From positions 1 through 64,000 of the forward strand of contig JANXMZ010000021.1 in NCBI GenBank assembly GCA_025354385.1: a stretch of DNA of 64,000 nucleotides, given 5' to 3'. A program made the translations under genes and the position numbers. Shown here piece by piece: positions 53,092-61,766 of this stretch; the stretch's first letter is position 1; each line of letters begins with the position of its first letter. The DNA is from Bacteroidota bacterium. Lineage in GTDB: Bacteria; Bacteroidota; Bacteroidia; NS11-12g; UBA955. The notes under the pieces were generated by a model, which made no database searches, was not told the origin of the DNA, and saw only the letters and a program-made list of their open reading frames with translations.

Positions 53092-54006
53092 TTATTTTTT
53101 AGTCAAAACACCCGCATACATCATAGAAACCTTGTATTTTTCCGCTTTTTCCGCAGGCATGTCTTCAGAATAAATACAGAACTCATCTTCTATATTAAAA
53201 CCTGCTTGGTATATTACTTGGCGAATATCATCCGCATTTTTGAAAAGATAAATATGATCGATTGCGGGAGCATTGGTAGGTGTTGTGATGTATAATTTAC
53301 CGTTCTCACCTAAAAGGGTATGCAATTTTTTTAATAAACTAACTGGGTCTTCCACATGCTCCAATACTTCTCCCATGGTTATAAAATCGTATTTGTGTTC
53401 CGGAAAATATTCAAATACATCTGTCAGCATGTAATTCACCTTATCATTATTAATCATTTTCTTAGCAATGTCTAAAGAGCTTTTACTAATATCTACCAAA
53501 TCATAATTTGCGCTATCACCAATAATACCAATGGCTTCGGAAATATAAAGACCATGACCACCGCCAACCTCTAAGTAATTTTGAATATGCGGTGCATTCT
53601 TATTGATAATTTTATTGAAGTATAAAAGTATATCATAATGGTGGGTCCATAGAAACTGGGACAATAATAAGCCATGCATGTAATATTCCATCACTTGTGG
53701 ATTGTTATATACTCTTTGATTTACTTCATCAAATGATTTGCTGGTGTATTCGCCTGTTTGCAAAAATTGAACCGACTCATAATTAACGTCAGCAATCATT
53801 TGTAAATAGCAATCAATCGCATAATCCATGGTTTTATTTTCATTTTGCAAAAGTGTTGCATAACGTTTCATAAAATCATTGGCTCTGTTAAAATAAGCTT
53901 CATCAAACTTGCTTAAATTCTTAATGATTTTTTTGCTGTGCAATTGGTTTTTCAAACTAATTTGCTCAACCACATAATTCATGGCATTTTTTTGATCTTG
54001 ATTCAT
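53092..54006 (-). CDS. Class I SAM-dependent methyltransferase
   Basis: This 304-residue enzyme has the SAM motif I YLEVGGGHGLYISEAIG near residue 146, motif II/III DLVDIS and DFITMGEVLEHVEDP, and a Rossmann methyltransferase core of about 130 residues. The first 110 residues are helical and may bind the acceptor. It may methylate a hydroxyl of the glyceryl unit on the carrier protein, as FkbG does in methoxymalonyl-ACP synthesis; that is inference. The ATG at 54006 is chosen over 54036, and the gene follows the ACP closely. Confidence 0.85.
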   Translation of the reverse strand: MNQDQKNAMNYVVEQISLKNQLHSKKIIKNLSKFDEAYFNRANDFMKRYATLLQNENKTMDYAIDCYLQMIADVNYESVQFLQTGEYTSKSFDEVNQRVYNNPQVMEYYMHGLLLSQFLWTHHYDILLYFNKIINKNAPHIQNYLEVGGGHGLYISEAIGIIGDSANYDLVDISKSSLDIAKKMINNDKVNYMLTDVFEYFPEHKYDFITMGEVLEHVEDPVSLLKKLHTLLGENGKLYITTPTNAPAIDHIYLFKNADDIRQVIYQAGFNIEDEFCIYSEDMPAEKAEKYKVSMMYAGVLTKK

Positions 54007-54017
54007 TATGTTATTTT

Positions 54018-54254
54018 TTATTTTGAAGCAATGCAATCTACCAGTTCACCAATATTATTCCAGCTTTGAATTTCTTGGGAAGTAAATCGGATACCAAAGT
54101 GTTTTTCTATAGCAACTACCAAATGTATGTGCGTTAATGAATCCCAATCTTCAACATCATTGGCTGTTGTTGTATCATTCAATACCAATCCTTCATTGTC
54201 AAGAATGTCAACGAAAATTGCATTCACCTGTTTTAAAATTTCATTTCTTTCCAT
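54018..54254 (-). CDS. Acyl carrier protein
   Basis: This 78-residue acidic four-helix protein carries the phosphopantetheine-site motif DWDSLTHIHLVVAIEKHFG with Ser39 as attachment residue. Helix II residues after Ser (LTHIHLVVAIE) fit the ACP fold. It should be charged by a phosphopantetheinyl transferase encoded elsewhere. It lies two bases downstream of the FkbH-like gene and eleven before the methyltransferase, so it is the natural carrier for the glyceryl or related group made by FkbH. The sequence is distinct from fatty-acid AcpP. Confidence 0.93.
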   Translation of the reverse strand: MERNEILKQVNAIFVDILDNEGLVLNDTTTANDVEDWDSLTHIHLVVAIEKHFGIRFTSQEIQSWNNIGELVDCIASK

Positions 54255-54256
54255 TT

Positions 54257-55978
54257 TTATTTTTTGTTAATATAACATTTTTTGTTCTCGTAGGTATCTG
54301 TATTCAAAATCCAGTTTTTATCTTCTTGCTCAAATCCAAGGTTTAAATAATGATTCATTACCATTTCATTTTTAGCTGTAGGTAAATACTCTCCAATCAA
54401 CTTATGAAATCCCTTCTTTTTCGCAAAATCAGAAATGGTATTGAGTACAAAATGTTCCATTCCTCTTTTCAAAACTCTGCAACTCATAAACCAAGTATCA
54501 ATGAACAGTGCATCCTTATTTTCTTCTTTTAGAATAATAACACAAATTAAACCATTGTCACCAAACTTATCTTCTAGCGTGAATGCAAATGTATAAAAAT
54601 TATCGGAATTAGAAATTAATTCAATATCCCCTTCTGTATAGCGAACTGTTCGCAAATTAAATTGGTTAGACCGTTGTGATAGTTGTGCTACTCTTGGTAT
54701 ATTAAATTTGTTAAAAGACTCCACCAAAGATAACATGTTGAGACTTTTCAGAAAATCTTCTTCGTTGGTAAATTTTTGTTGCAATACGGTTCTTTGGGCC
54801 TGCACCTGGTACAATTTGGTGCGTTCTAAATCTTCATTGGAAAATGAAACTGTTTCGAATAAATTTAGCGTGTATAAATACTCTAAATAATCTGCTGGAT
54901 CCGTTGGCAATTCGGGTACTGTAATATCAGGAATATTTTCTCGCACCATATTTCTTTCGAAAGGGTTATCATCTAGAAAAACCATAGAATCAAACCCAAT
55001 ATTAAGAATACTTTGAATCTGCCTTATATTATCCGCCTTATTCTCCCAATTCGCTATGAATACGGCAATATCATCCATGCGCAACACCATATCAGGATGT
55101 TTATCAAATGGTTCACATGCAACAGATTCTGTATTTTTACTACAAACTGCTATAATAATGCCCCTGTTTTTTAATTTTTTTATCCAATATTGAAACTCCG
55201 TGAAGGCTTTTCCTATGCCTAAACTGCCAATTTGAATATTCTCCAATCCATCATCCCCTATTATTCCACCCCAAGTGGTGTTATCCAAATCCAGAATTAC
55301 ACATTTTTTAAATTGTCCTTGAATGGTTGCAATAATGTCCATTGTATACTTTGCAACAACTGGCAAGGTATCTATGCTCAATACCATTTCGGTATTAATG
55401 TATACGGAAGTTTGAAATGTACTGGCTTTACCTAAATAATTCTGAATCGTAGAAATATCACATAAATAAAAATTGGCCTGTCTTGTTGCAAATTGCATCA
55501 ATTCAAAATTTAATTTACGCAGTTGAAATAAGAAAGAAGATTGTATTTTATTAGCAAAATTTCCAAATACGCTATCGTTAATTTCAGGATAATTGTAATA
55601 AATAATTTTGGTATTCAGATTTGAATTGAGTGCATTGCACATTTCTTCAATCTCCATAAGTCTTTGTTGCGCAAGAACCGCGTGGTTTTCCATTTTAGAC
55701 TTATTGTATATGCCTAATAATTTATGAGTAGATTGGAATATTACCACAACTTCTGGTTGAAACTCATACAACTCAGATTGGGTATCAAAAATTTGGCGCT
55801 CTATCTGATTAAAATCTGCTTCCCATATGGATAAATCGCAACCAAAATCATAGCCAGTTGCACGTAAAGATTGCACTAAAAACTGTGTAGCCGTATCACC
55901 CAAAACAGCGACTTTAATTTTTTTTAAACCCTTAAAATCCTGCTTTAGATTTTTTTTAAGTTGAGAAAATGTTTTCAT
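54257..55978 (-). CDS. FkbH-like HAD-family protein (glyceryl-ACP loading enzyme)
   Basis: This 573-residue protein has an N-terminal SGNH-like region (1-215), then a HAD domain with catalytic Asp230 and Asp232 in VILDLDNTTWGGIIGDDG. A C-terminal acyltransferase-like region starts at QRSNQFNLRTVRYTEGDIE near residue 425. FkbH enzymes take 1,3-bisphosphoglycerate, remove a phosphate and load the glyceryl group onto an ACP. The following gene is an ACP, which fits. The family is best known from polyketide and spirotetronate pathways and is also found in some polysaccharide loci. It heads a compact module with methyltransferase, VOC, MBOAT and SGNH genes. Confidence 0.92.
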   Translation of the reverse strand: MKTFSQLKKNLKQDFKGLKKIKVAVLGDTATQFLVQSLRATGYDFGCDLSIWEADFNQIERQIFDTQSELYEFQPEVVVIFQSTHKLLGIYNKSKMENHAVLAQQRLMEIEEMCNALNSNLNTKIIYYNYPEINDSVFGNFANKIQSSFLFQLRKLNFELMQFATRQANFYLCDISTIQNYLGKASTFQTSVYINTEMVLSIDTLPVVAKYTMDIIATIQGQFKKCVILDLDNTTWGGIIGDDGLENIQIGSLGIGKAFTEFQYWIKKLKNRGIIIAVCSKNTESVACEPFDKHPDMVLRMDDIAVFIANWENKADNIRQIQSILNIGFDSMVFLDDNPFERNMVRENIPDITVPELPTDPADYLEYLYTLNLFETVSFSNEDLERTKLYQVQAQRTVLQQKFTNEEDFLKSLNMLSLVESFNKFNIPRVAQLSQRSNQFNLRTVRYTEGDIELISNSDNFYTFAFTLEDKFGDNGLICVIILKEENKDALFIDTWFMSCRVLKRGMEHFVLNTISDFAKKKGFHKLIGEYLPTAKNEMVMNHYLNLGFEQEDKNWILNTDTYENKKCYINKK

Positions 55979-56053
55979 TTAATAAAATAGGATGCGATAA
56001 AACGAATGATGAGCTTAATGTACTCATCCAAATTAAATTCTTCCGAAAATCCA

Positions 56054-57244
56054 TTAAGGACATGCTTCTATAATGTGTCTGGCAGCATTATGCCAAGTAT
56101 ATTGTTTGGTAATATCACTATAAAAATTATTGGCAAGTTTGGCAGATAGTAATGGATTGTTCAAAAGTTTCAGAATGGCATCTGCAACTTTTTCTTTGTT
56201 CATTTCAACTACCAACCCTTGTTCGCCATCCAACATGACATCTTTTACAGGAATAGTATTGGGTGCTATAACAGGTTTTTGCATGGCGCCATATTCGAAA
56301 ATTTTAATTGGCGAACCATACCAATTGGATTTAGCCATAACACATATATCCATCAACTCAATAAAATTAAACACTTGTTGATGGTCTTGCTTACCAGCAA
56401 AAATAACTTTATCGGCTATAGCATTATGAATCGCGTTTTGTTTCAACTCATCGAGTATACTTCCATCACCAACAATTAAAAGTACCGCATTTGGAAATTC
56501 TTTAACAGACATTGCAAATGCATCAATGAGAATATCGACTCCATGGTGAGGAAAAATGGAACCCACAAACCCTATGACCTTTTTACCTTCTAGTTGATAG
56601 TTGATTTTGAGACCTTCAATATTTTCTTTATTTACCGAAACATTGTCTAAATTGATGCAATTGGGTTGAACAATTATTTTTGAGGTTGGCACCAGATATC
56701 TCTTTTCAATAAATGATTTTAAGGCAGATGAAACAACAAAAATTTTATCTGCTTGATTATTCTTATTTAATTCCTTTTTTTCCGCCAATCCATGCCATAC
56801 AGAATAGCCTTCAAAGCCTTTCATTTCCTCTGCAAAGGGGGCATTTATTTCCAAAAAATATTTGATTTTGTGTTTTTTGATAATTGCCACTCCTTTATCT
56901 TGTAAATACTCTGAACGTTCGTATATTAAATTTGGTTGAAATTTGATGATGGCTGCTTCAAGTCGTTGCGCTGCTTTTTTATCGTGTAGCAACAATTGAT
57001 AATCTTTTAAAGAGGTCCATATAAACCTTGGAATAAATTTTTTGACTATGGCTTTAAAACTGTTTTTAGGCGCTGGTATGCCAGCAGATGATAATTGGCC
57101 TTTCTCCGTTCCTCCCATAATAACTGGCAACACCTCATGACCAAAGCTTCGGAGAGCATTTATAACCTCGCGCTGATGCGTTGCATACCCTACTTCGCTC
57201 ACAATATCGTGTGTAGGATGAGGGGAGTAATAAATAATTTTCAC
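56054..57244 (-). CDS. Family 4 glycosyltransferase
   Basis: This 396-residue GT-B enzyme starts KIIYYSPHPTHDIVSEVGYATHQ. The donor domain is clear: KKVIGFVGSIFPHHGVDILIDAF, LLIVGDGSILDELKQ, and the E-x7-E region SPIKIFEYGAMQKPVIAPN. The acceptor half contains LIYERSEYLQDKG, seen in GT4 proteins of surface polysaccharide clusters. It follows the unknown 326-residue protein after 14 bases and precedes the FkbH-like gene by 75 bases. Donor and acceptor are unknown. Confidence 0.92.
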   Translation of the reverse strand: MKIIYYSPHPTHDIVSEVGYATHQREVINALRSFGHEVLPVIMGGTEKGQLSSAGIPAPKNSFKAIVKKFIPRFIWTSLKDYQLLLHDKKAAQRLEAAIIKFQPNLIYERSEYLQDKGVAIIKKHKIKYFLEINAPFAEEMKGFEGYSVWHGLAEKKELNKNNQADKIFVVSSALKSFIEKRYLVPTSKIIVQPNCINLDNVSVNKENIEGLKINYQLEGKKVIGFVGSIFPHHGVDILIDAFAMSVKEFPNAVLLIVGDGSILDELKQNAIHNAIADKVIFAGKQDHQQVFNFIELMDICVMAKSNWYGSPIKIFEYGAMQKPVIAPNTIPVKDVMLDGEQGLVVEMNKEKVADAILKLLNNPLLSAKLANNFYSDITKQYTWHNAARHIIEACP

Positions 57245-57258
57245 TTGATAATAGAATC

Positions 57259-58239
57259 TCAGGCACCTGCAGCCGTAATAACATCCTGCATGTTATACTT
57301 TCTCTGCGGTATATTAATTTCAGATTTACAGTAAGTATCCGCAATTGTTTCATCGTTGAGCAAGCTATTAAACCACTTGGTGTAATAAGCAGGTAACGAT
57401 GGATTAGATAGCAAGGATTTTAAATAATCTTTATCTACTAAACCTTTTCTTTGAAGGAAAATACAAATGGTTTGAACAGAGAAATTATTGACTTTTTCGC
57501 CAACAGATTTACGGGTAGGTTCAAAATACTCATTCTCTTCAATGGCTTTAAAATGGTCGCCCTCTGGATACCATTGATAGGTATGTTGAGGGGCTATTCC
57601 GAATTTTTTTTCAAGACCCAATGTATAAATAAGTTGCCTTAAGGGCGTTTTTAATGCCTTTAGAATTGGGTTGGTTCTTAGGTTATCCGTGCTGCGTTTC
57701 AAATCTGGTGTCCATAACTGAAGCGTTGCAGAAAATACACCAGGATTATACACCAGATGTGGTTCCCAAGCATCGATTGTGTGAACAGGTTTTTCCAGCT
57801 GAGTAAAATGTTTTGTTATTTTCATTTTACAAGCCAATGTTTCAGGATCCATGTCAACCTTTTTATCAAATAACATGGTTTCATAACCAGTGCCAAATAT
57901 AGCGGCAGTGGTTAACAAGTAATTATTATGATGATGAATACAATGCGCTGCAGTTCCCTTTACATAATTTTCCATGGCTGGGAAAAAATGTATCTTCAAG
58001 TTTATATCTGCTGTTTCATAAATATAAAAGAAAGGAATATTGTACTCGCTCCATTGCTGTTTTAAGAACCCAGCATCTTCAAAATTTCTTTTAACCACTA
58101 ATTTAAGAAATTCGTCATCTGCCCCCATCTTCTGTAATAAATCACCGACGTTTCTATGTAATTCTGCCCTGTCCTCATATTTTTTTTCGAGGGCAATTAC
58201 TTGTTGTATGTATGGGTGATTTTCTAATATATTCTGCAT
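57259..58239 (-). CDS. Unknown protein with a His cluster, possibly cupin-like
   Basis: I do not recognise this 326-residue soluble protein. It has a His-rich segment at residues 99-104 (HCIHHH) followed by NNYLLTTAAIFGTGYET, then HTIDAWEPHLVYNPG and ATLQLWTPD. Such His clusters followed by short strands suggest a metal-binding cupin-like or dioxygenase-like fold, but the Glu/His order is not canonical. The C-terminal 80 residues are helical and polar. It lies between wecB and a GT4 gene and is cotranscribed, so a role in making or modifying the sugar or acyl group is plausible. It has no signal peptide. Confidence 0.6.
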   Translation of the reverse strand: MQNILENHPYIQQVIALEKKYEDRAELHRNVGDLLQKMGADDEFLKLVVKRNFEDAGFLKQQWSEYNIPFFYIYETADINLKIHFFPAMENYVKGTAAHCIHHHNNYLLTTAAIFGTGYETMLFDKKVDMDPETLACKMKITKHFTQLEKPVHTIDAWEPHLVYNPGVFSATLQLWTPDLKRSTDNLRTNPILKALKTPLRQLIYTLGLEKKFGIAPQHTYQWYPEGDHFKAIEENEYFEPTRKSVGEKVNNFSVQTICIFLQRKGLVDKDYLKSLLSNPSLPAYYTKWFNSLLNDETIADTYCKSEINIPQRKYNMQDVITAAGA

Positions 58240-58328
58240 AATACTTTCTTACTTAAATAAGTTGAAGTTTTGCAAAGTTAAGCTTACTTGAAAGAATACC
58301 TTGCTGCATGTTTATAAACTGATTAAAA

Positions 58329-59414
58329 TCATTGCTGATGTGCAAGTAAAGTATGGAGTATTTTATAGGAAGCTTTCCCATCTCCATAAAACTGTCTTGT
58401 TTCTATAAATGGTTTTTGAATACTGTCTTGAAATGCTTTAATAATAACATCTCTCTCCGCCCCTGTTAACATATTACAATGGCTTTCTGTTAATTCAGTC
58501 CATTCCGTCTCATCTCTCAATGTGATACAATATTTTTTATTAAAATAGGCTTCTTTTTGGAGGCCACCACTGTCTGTCATTACCAAATCACATTTTTTTA
58601 AAAGGTACAACATGTCGAAATATCCCAATGGATCTGTAATCAGAATATTATTATGCAATTTTAAATCCTTTATTTTTTGCTTTGTTCTTGGATGCAATGG
58701 CAGGATAATTGTGCGTTCTTCTGCAATGGTATTCAAAGCATCAAAAATGGCATTTAATCTATTAATATCATCTGTATTTTCTGCCCTGTGAATGGTGCAT
58801 AAAATGAATGGTTCCTTGATAGATTTCCTAATACCCGAAACCGATTGTTCTGCATATTCGGAAAAAAGCAACAAACTATCTAGCATAATATCACCTGTGT
58901 TCTGAATAGCACAATTAAAATATTCAAATCCTTCTTCTTTCAAATTTTGAACAGCTTTATCTGTTGGGCAGAAAAGATAATCAGAAATCCTATCTGTTAA
59001 AATTCTATTCACCTCCTCGGGCATTTGCATATTATAGCTGCGCAAACCTGCTTCCACATGGGCCACCTTGATATGTAATTTTTTAGCAGCCAATGCCCCT
59101 GCTAGCGTGGAATTAGTATCGCCATAAACCAAAAGTGTATCTGGTTTTTCTTTAAGAATTATTTCTTCTATACCCTCCAACATTCTACCAGTCATAGCCC
59201 CATGGTTAAGTCCATTAATACTCAGTTGGTAATTGGGTTTTGGCAAGCCCATTTCTTTGAAAAAAATATCGGACATATTCTCATCAAAATGTTGACCAGT
59301 ATGCAGTAAAATTTCTTCTAAATCATTGGAAGAAGCAATTGCCTTGCTTAAAGCCGCAGCCTTAATAAACTGTGGTCTTGCACCAACAACTGTAATTATT
59401 TTAAGTTTGCTCAA
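58329..59414 (-). CDS. wecB: UDP-N-acetylglucosamine 2-epimerase (non-hydrolysing)
   Basis: This 361-residue enzyme converts UDP-GlcNAc to UDP-ManNAc. It begins KIITVVGARPQFIKAAALSKA and has LLHTGQHFDENMSDIFF, VEAGLRSYNMQMPEEVNRILTD and MTDSGGLQKEAYF, all conserved in WecB-type GT-B epimerases. The non-hydrolysing type is indicated by length and the intact C-terminal domain. It supplies ManNAc or a derived uronic acid for the polysaccharide. It follows the formyltransferase-fold gene after seven bases and precedes the unknown gene. Confidence 0.95.
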   Translation of the reverse strand: MSKLKIITVVGARPQFIKAAALSKAIASSNDLEEILLHTGQHFDENMSDIFFKEMGLPKPNYQLSINGLNHGAMTGRMLEGIEEIILKEKPDTLLVYGDTNSTLAGALAAKKLHIKVAHVEAGLRSYNMQMPEEVNRILTDRISDYLFCPTDKAVQNLKEEGFEYFNCAIQNTGDIMLDSLLLFSEYAEQSVSGIRKSIKEPFILCTIHRAENTDDINRLNAIFDALNTIAEERTIILPLHPRTKQKIKDLKLHNNILITDPLGYFDMLYLLKKCDLVMTDSGGLQKEAYFNKKYCITLRDETEWTELTESHCNMLTGAERDVIIKAFQDSIQKPFIETRQFYGDGKASYKILHTLLAHQQ

Positions 59415-59421
59415 GATTTTA

Positions 59422-60213
59422 TTATTTTATGATCACAGCATTTTTTAATTTATCAAAAATTTTATTCATCTTCCAAAACTGCCAATAGGAAGGTGTTGTG
59501 TAAGATTTGCCATTGCCCTGAGGATAAGCTTTTTGAAAATACATTTCGAAATTCATAAGCAATTTAACAAGTGCTAAAGCCGATTGGTTAAGCAAATTCA
59601 CATAATTGTAAGTGACAGTATCTGCTAAGGTATCTCTTATTAAAATCGGCATTTTTTCCTGCAATACTATTTCACCTTTATCTATGTACCGGTTAATTTT
59701 ATGAATTGTAAAACCTGTTTCTTTTTCTTCGTTATAAATAGACCAAATAATGCTTTGGGCGTTCTGATATTGCGGTAACAATGCATGGTGAATATTTAAC
59801 ATGCCATGCTTTGGAATGTTAAATATTTTCTGGGAAATATAGCCATTGCCCAAACTGATTCCAATATCCGCTTGTGCCCTATTAAAAAGTGCGATGGTTT
59901 CTTCGGAATTAATGGTGCTGGTTTTATAAAATGGAATATCTGCTCGTTGACAAATGCTTTGAAGATTTTCTATTTGTGCATACTGTTTTAAATTGCTCGT
60001 GTACCACTTTCGAATTTGCCTGCCATTTAATGCTCCTAAAAAACCAATTTGAACTATTTTATTTAGTTTAGCAAGGTACCATTTCTTCTTATTCTTCACA
60101 AGGCCCTCACTGTAAATAACCATCGTTATTTTGATACCGCTTTCTTTCAAAAGAAAAGGAAGGTGGTGGGCTGCGGTTCCATGTAAAGATGAAGTTAAAA
60201 TCACTACCTTCAT
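59422..60213 (-). CDS. Formyltransferase-fold enzyme (sugar N-formyltransferase-like)
   Basis: This 263-residue protein has the formyl-THF-dependent transferase fold. The catalytic Asn-His-Asp triad appears as LNIHHALLPQYQNAQSI near residue 139 and ETGFTIHKINRYIDKGEIV near 171-190. N-terminal VVILTSSLHGTAAHHLPFLL fits the start of the fold. Such enzymes formylate amino sugars, aminoacyl-tRNA or glycinamide ribotide; the polysaccharide context favours an amino sugar. It lies between the deacetylase and wecB genes, with gaps of three and seven bases. The C-terminal 60 residues are specific to this protein. Confidence 0.82.
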   Translation of the reverse strand: MKVVILTSSLHGTAAHHLPFLLKESGIKITMVIYSEGLVKNKKKWYLAKLNKIVQIGFLGALNGRQIRKWYTSNLKQYAQIENLQSICQRADIPFYKTSTINSEETIALFNRAQADIGISLGNGYISQKIFNIPKHGMLNIHHALLPQYQNAQSIIWSIYNEEKETGFTIHKINRYIDKGEIVLQEKMPILIRDTLADTVTYNYVNLLNQSALALVKLLMNFEMYFQKAYPQGNGKSYTTPSYWQFWKMNKIFDKLKNAVIIK

Positions 60214-60216
60214 CTT

Positions 60217-61095
60217 TTAATAGGGAAATAGATTAGTATTTGCATTCATTTTTCGCACATTATTAGCCAAAAAATAGAAAATATGATTTTGTTTCCAATC
60301 GAGTATGACATGATCCCTTCGAATGCATAAATCTTCTTTTTTTAAATCTCCGAAATGCACAGTGTGGCAACCTCTTTCGGCAGAAGCACAAGAAATAAAA
60401 CCAATTTCGAAAACTGCCTTTCTAGCATTTGCATTAAAATGGTAAAAACGACCATAGGGATATGCAAAATGTTTTACCTCTCCACAATGTTCATTAATCT
60501 TTCTAAAACAGGCCTGCAAATCATCTATTAATTGCTCGGTAGTAAGCTTGGCCATATTATCATGAAACATGGTATGAGCTCCTATTTCATGACCCTGAGC
60601 TTGTAATTGCGAAACTTCATCCCAATTTAAAAATTCTATGGGTGGTAGGTGCAATTTTTCTTTACAATGTGTCGCAATTTTATTGTAATCTGTAACATTG
60701 ATTAAACCTGGATTAATGAAGAAACAAGCCTTTGCATTATAGCGGTTTAAAACCTCTGCAGCGGGTAAATTATTTTTAAACCCATCATCTGTACTAATAG
60801 ATATATAAGGTTTATCAATCGTGTTTTCAAGAACGCGTTCAACTGCCTCTGAATAAGAAATGAAAGTATGTTGTTTGCTTAACATTTTCATCAATTGATT
60901 CAAGTTTTCAAGTTCATCTTTAAAGGAATGGTGTATGTAAAGAAATTGTACCCTTGGCTTACTCAACCAATGATTTATGCCACCAATTTGTTCTTTCCAG
61001 GCCAATGCATTCAAAACTGTAGCGCGCAATAATGACCTCATATTCGTTGTAGAATTGGCTTTTATTTCACTATAATTTTCAACAAATTGACTCAT
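60217..61095 (-). CDS. Polysaccharide deacetylase family protein (CE4)
   Basis: This 292-residue protein has a NodB-type domain. Motif 1 is ISISTDDGFKNN near residue 99, with the metal Asp pair. Motif 2 is the His-x3-His of EIGAHTMFHDNM, and FAYPYGRF corresponds to motif 3. These enzymes remove acetyl groups from GlcNAc residues of glycans. The protein has no signal peptide, so it may act on a lipid-linked or nucleotide-bound intermediate in the cytoplasm. It would create the free amine that the adjacent formyltransferase could modify. Its ATG shares one base with the upstream stop. Confidence 0.88.
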   Translation of the reverse strand: MSQFVENYSEIKANSTTNMRSLLRATVLNALAWKEQIGGINHWLSKPRVQFLYIHHSFKDELENLNQLMKMLSKQHTFISYSEAVERVLENTIDKPYISISTDDGFKNNLPAAEVLNRYNAKACFFINPGLINVTDYNKIATHCKEKLHLPPIEFLNWDEVSQLQAQGHEIGAHTMFHDNMAKLTTEQLIDDLQACFRKINEHCGEVKHFAYPYGRFYHFNANARKAVFEIGFISCASAERGCHTVHFGDLKKEDLCIRRDHVILDWKQNHIFYFLANNVRKMNANTNLFPY

Positions 61096-61766
61096 TATTC
61101 ATTCAATAATTGATTAAATACATTGGCCAATTGAGCTGTTTTATTATCAAAAGAAAATTGCGAGATAAAAGCTGAATTAGGTTTAAAGGCATGTAATTTT
61201 TCTGGATTTTCAATCAAACTTAAAATAGTTTGAGCGATGGCTGATTCATCATCTGGTTTCACACAAATACCGATGCCGGATTGTTCTAAAATATCTCGGC
61301 AATCAGATGGTTCACAAAGCGCCAGAATTGGTTTTCCTGTATTTAAATATTCAAAAAGTTTTCCGGGTATAAATAAGGTTCTGTGTTCGTTGCTGTTCGA
61401 CTTTTCGAGTGGCAAGAAAAGCAAATCGGAATCTTGTAATTTTTGGAGAGATATTTCTTTTTGCAAATACCCTTCTATTTCAAAATAATCTTCCACCTGA
61501 TTGGATTTTATCTGATCCAAATTACCGGCATGAATATCGCCCCAGAGTGCAATTTGTAGCAACTCTGGTTTTATGTTGTGCTTTTCCTTGAGTATTCGCA
61601 CTGCCAATATAAGATAATAAGCCGAACGTGTTGAAGCATCCACATTTGAATTATTATAAGTCCAGAAAAAAGTCTTAAAAAACTTTATTATTCCTTCCGA
61701 ACTTTTGCTAGGATAGTAGGCATTTAATGAACCTGAATAACTTATTTTTAATTTATTAATAGCCAT
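61095..61766 (-). CDS. Donor-domain half of a split family 4 glycosyltransferase
   Basis: This 223-residue protein looks like the C-terminal GT-B domain only: KLKISYSGSLNAYYPSKSSEGI, then SDLLFLPLEKSN and IPGKLFEYLNTGKPILALCEPSD with the E-x7-E-type motif. Its ATG lies inside the last 11 bases of the upstream gene in another frame. That gene ends exactly where this domain should begin (VITNGY, stop). About 15-17 residues expected between the two parts are missing by comparison with the first half of the fusion. Either a deletion/frameshift split one gene or the two halves work as a pair. Confidence 0.75.
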   Translation of the reverse strand: MAINKLKISYSGSLNAYYPSKSSEGIIKFFKTFFWTYNNSNVDASTRSAYYLILAVRILKEKHNIKPELLQIALWGDIHAGNLDQIKSNQVEDYFEIEGYLQKEISLQKLQDSDLLFLPLEKSNSNEHRTLFIPGKLFEYLNTGKPILALCEPSDCRDILEQSGIGICVKPDDESAIAQTILSLIENPEKLHAFKPNSAFISQFSFDNKTAQLANVFNQLLNE

